Source: an uncultured Blautia sp. (GTDB lineage: Bacteria; Bacillota; Clostridia; Lachnospirales; Lachnospiraceae). Taken from it: a stretch of 64,000 nt of DNA. Under the pieces are notes generated by a model. That model was given only the letters and a program-made list of their open reading frames with translations, searched no databases and had not been told where the DNA came from. Where the stretch lies: NCBI GenBank assembly GCA_900553515.1, contig USDN01000005.1, positions 1 through 64,000 on the forward strand, written 5' to 3'. Positions 61,851 to 64,000 of the stretch are shown here, piece after piece (positions within the stretch are counted from its first letter, which is position 1; each line of letters begins with the position of its first letter). Made by a program: the position numbers and the translations under genes.

Positions 61851-62693
61851 ATGCGAACACGTACACTGCCCTATTATGAATTCAGCGAGGGTGTTTTTGA
61901 AATTGATGAATTTGACTGTGTTTCAATTTTTGTAATTGTAGGAGAAGAGCGCGCTCTAGTTCTTGATAGTGGAACAGGGATAGGAGATCTGAGGTGGGTG
62001 ATTGAAAACCGTATTACAAATAAACCTTATGATGTGGTTTTAACTCATAATCATGCAGATCATATAGGTGGAGCCGGCTTTTTCGATGAGGTATGGATTC
62101 ATGAAAAGGATTCTGACTGGACAGATTTGCCTGTACCACCTACGTTGGAGGGCAGACGAGGTTATGCAGAACTTATTCGAAATCGAGAAAATAAATATTA
62201 TGCCTATACAGATGAAGATATTGTGGAATGGCCCAAAAAACCTATAACAAAATTTCTAACAGATGGTCAGATTTTTGATTTAGGCGGAAGAAAGGTTACT
62301 ATTTTTTATTGTCCAGGTCATACCAAGGGAGAATGTGTTGCCATTGATGATAAAAGTAGAATTCTTTTTTCAGCAGATGCCTGCAATAGAAATTTTTTGC
62401 TTACAAAAGATGTTGCGAAATCTGAAGAAGAAGTTTTGCAGATAGCAAAATTAAGTTTGGAAAGGCTATTGGAGATGAAAGGAACTGCATTTGACAAGGT
62501 GTATAATGGACATCACGATTTCAGAGGATTTGCTTCACCTTTGGAGGATAATGTTTTGGAAAATACTGTTAAATGTCTGGAAACGATGCAAAATGGTGAT
62601 GCAAAATTCCGTCGAGTACCAGATCAGCTTTCTTCTGAAGGAAAAATGAAAGAAGTTGTCGAGTACGGAAATGTACAGATTACTTGGATGTAA
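61851..62693 (+). CDS. Metallo-beta-lactamase-fold hydrolase
   Basis: A 280-residue MBL-fold enzyme. The metal motif H66-x-H68-x-D70-H71 lies in THNHADHIGG; further ligands are in CPGHTKGECV (His), LFSADACN (Asp) and YNGHHDFRG (His), so both metal sites look complete. ATG 61851 is preferred with AAGGTGA 6 bases upstream; the open frame starts at 61779 inside the permease gene. As the last gene of the transporter operon it may hydrolyse the imported compound, for instance an ester or lactone, but the substrate is unknown. A terminator follows. Confidence 0.9.
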   Translation: MRTRTLPYYEFSEGVFEIDEFDCVSIFVIVGEERALVLDSGTGIGDLRWVIENRITNKPYDVVLTHNHADHIGGAGFFDEVWIHEKDSDWTDLPVPPTLEGRRGYAELIRNRENKYYAYTDEDIVEWPKKPITKFLTDGQIFDLGGRKVTIFYCPGHTKGECVAIDDKSRILFSADACNRNFLLTKDVAKSEEEVLQIAKLSLERLLEMKGTAFDKVYNGHHDFRGFASPLEDNVLENTVKCLETMQNGDAKFRRVPDQLSSEGKMKEVVEYGNVQITWM

Positions 62694-62750
62694 TTTTGTT
62701 GTTTATATATACGTGCGTGAAAACAAGTTAATTATAAAAAATCAAAGATT

Positions 62751-62793
62751 AAAAAGGATGTTTTATCTTTTCTTAGATAAGCATCCTTTTTTT
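62751..62793 (+). terminator. Terminator of the regulator-ABC cluster
   Basis: AAAGGATG (62753-62760) and CATCCTTT (62782-62789) with an inner TTATCT/AGATAA stem, followed by TTTT. Confidence 0.88.
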
Positions 62794-62854
62794 CGAACTT
62801 ATAAATTACTATATGACAATCTTTGATTATATAGGATAGGTTAATGCAAAACAA

Positions 62855-62883
62855 TTGACAATATGATTATTATTTAGTATATT
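62855..62883 (+). promoter_or_regulatory. sigma-A promoter of the M28 peptidase gene
   Basis: TTGACA (62855-62860), 17 bases, TATATT (62878-62883). Confidence 0.85.
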
Positions 62884-62934
62884 TTAGAGAAAATAGTTGA
62901 AAATTCATGTTTTAAACAAAATAGGGAGAAGATT

Positions 62935-64000
62935 ATGAATAAAAGAAACATCAGCGGACAGCGTCAGATGGATTTTGTATCAAAATTTAATTTTATCCGG
63001 GAAGCAGGAACGGATGCAGAAAAAAAAGCCGCTGTCCTTATCCGGGAGGAACTTTCCTCCTTTGGAATGGACAGCCGTCTGGAAGAATTTCCTTTTTATA
63101 CCTGGGAGATCAGAAAGTCCGTATTTGCCGTAACAGAGCCTTATTATAAAGAATATCAGGCGGAAGGCTACATCCGGTGCGGAAATACGCCGGAAAAGGG
63201 AATCGAAGCAGATTTTGTCTATGCGGAAAACGGAGACGAAATCAGCCTTTCCCATGTAAGGGGAAAGATTGTTATGGTAAATGAGATCGTCCGTAAGGAT
63301 ATGTACCTGAAGCTGTTAAAAGCGGGTGCGGCAGGATTTGTCAGCATCACCGGTACTCCTGTAGATGAAGGCGAGGACCGGATGCCAAAAGCAGCCGGAA
63401 TCCCTCAGAAGCTTTTTGATTCCCTGAATGAGAGCGAGTTGATCCAGGGCGTTGGAATCCATTATCAGGACGCTGTGGAAATGGTTACGAAAGGAGCCTC
63501 CCGCGCACGCCTTACCTTACTTCAGGAAGAAGTCAGCCGTACTTCCGGAAATATCGTAGCAAGGATCCCCGGAACAGACCGGGCAGAAGAGATCCTGACC
63601 CTTACAGCCCACTACGATTCGGTTCCTCAGGGTCCGGGAGCCTATGACAATATGGCAGGAGCAGCCATCATTATGGAAATCTGCCGTTATTTCAGGGAGC
63701 ATCAGCCTCGCAGAACACTGGAATTTATCTGGTTCGGAGCAGAAGAAAAAGGGCTTCTGGGAAGCAGGGATTATATCAGGACACATGAAAAAGAACTGAG
63801 CGCGCATCGCTTCAACATGAACGTAGACCTTGCCGGACAGCTGGTAGGCGAAAATGTAATCGGTGTAACCGGGGACTCTTCCATCTGTTCCATGCTGACT
63901 TATCTTGCCCGGGAAACAGGAATCGGAATGACTACCAAAAACCAGATCTGGGGAAGTGATTCCAATACTTTTGCCTGGAAGGGGATTCCGGCAATGACCT
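62935..64000 (+). CDS. M28 family metallopeptidase, cut by the window end
   Basis: The first 355 residues of an M28 (aminopeptidase Y/S-like) peptidase; the reading frame is open to base 64000. A PA-like domain insert is suggested at about 100-180 (VRGKIVMVNEIVRKDMYLK). Zinc ligands visible are in TLTAHYDSVPQG (His, Asp), GAYDNMAGA (Asp), WFGAEEKGLLGS (Glu pair) and MNVDLAG (Asp); the last His should lie beyond the window. No signal peptide. TAGGGAG is 7 bases before the ATG. Its base composition returns to that of the genes before 53304. Confidence 0.92.
   Translation, partial: MNKRNISGQRQMDFVSKFNFIREAGTDAEKKAAVLIREELSSFGMDSRLEEFPFYTWEIRKSVFAVTEPYYKEYQAEGYIRCGNTPEKGIEADFVYAENGDEISLSHVRGKIVMVNEIVRKDMYLKLLKAGAAGFVSITGTPVDEGEDRMPKAAGIPQKLFDSLNESELIQGVGIHYQDAVEMVTKGASRARLTLLQEEVSRTSGNIVARIPGTDRAEEILTLTAHYDSVPQGPGAYDNMAGAAIIMEICRYFREHQPRRTLEFIWFGAEEKGLLGSRDYIRTHEKELSAHRFNMNVDLAGQLVGENVIGVTGDSSICSMLTYLARETGIGMTTKNQIWGSDSNTFAWKGIPAMT

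Overview
The window looks like chromosomal DNA of a low-to-moderate G+C, anaerobic, spore-forming Firmicute, most likely a Lachnospiraceae member of Blautia type; the genus is inferred and not proven. Reasons: strong AGGAGG ribosome-binding sites with frequent TTG and GTG starts, sporulation genes yqfC and yqfD, rex, a ferredoxin-dependent StnABC-like transhydrogenase, and PucR, OPT and M29-type gene sets common in gut Clostridia. No rRNA, tRNA, CRISPR array, insertion sequence or phage gene was seen.

Layout. 1-4016: B12-binding radical SAM protein, its DUF2344 partner and an RNase E/G lacking the Zn-link. 4017-4389: a decayed Spo0A_C-like fragment on the minus strand. 4390-6012: a single-chain NeuD-type acyltransferase fused to an N-acetylhexosamine 1-kinase. 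6135-7784: a hypothetical protein, a 51-residue membrane peptide and a small subtilisin, with a palindrome in the divergent gap. 7915-17318: housekeeping genes (icd, ABC-F protein, rex, nnr, alr, mazF, CNNM/CorC transporter, yebC). 17719-18462: a protein built of ten 15-residue repeats. 18618-25286: tepA and the StnABC-like operon. 25456-36510: uppP, ftsK, rlmH, cupin, DUF2284, yqfC, yqfD, phoH, ybeY, proB, DUF896, 5-FTHF cyclo-ligase, proA. 36629-42811: a surface protein, an M14-fold protein without zinc ligands, miaB and a MATE exporter.

42860-53304 is an accessory catabolic locus: a PucR regulator, then OPT transporter, DUF917, DUF1177, AroM-like, M29-like aminopeptidase, Asp/Glu/hydantoin racemase, and after a terminator DUF5058 and a partner membrane protein plus an M20 peptidase. 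It probably imports and dismantles small peptides or cyclic amide derivatives; the substrate is unknown. An M28 peptidase at 62935 (running off the window) resumes the peptidase theme.

53396-62693 is visibly more A+T rich and is the most interesting part. A YesN-type response regulator and a histidine kinase with almost no extracellular loop are translationally coupled to an RbsA-like tandem ATPase in which both ATP sites have decayed, and to a divergent RbsC-like permease. Then follow an intact RbsB-RbsA-RbsC transporter and a metallo-beta-lactamase-fold hydrolase. The simplest hypothesis is that a duplicated sugar ABC transporter was turned into the sensory module of the two-component system that controls the working copy.
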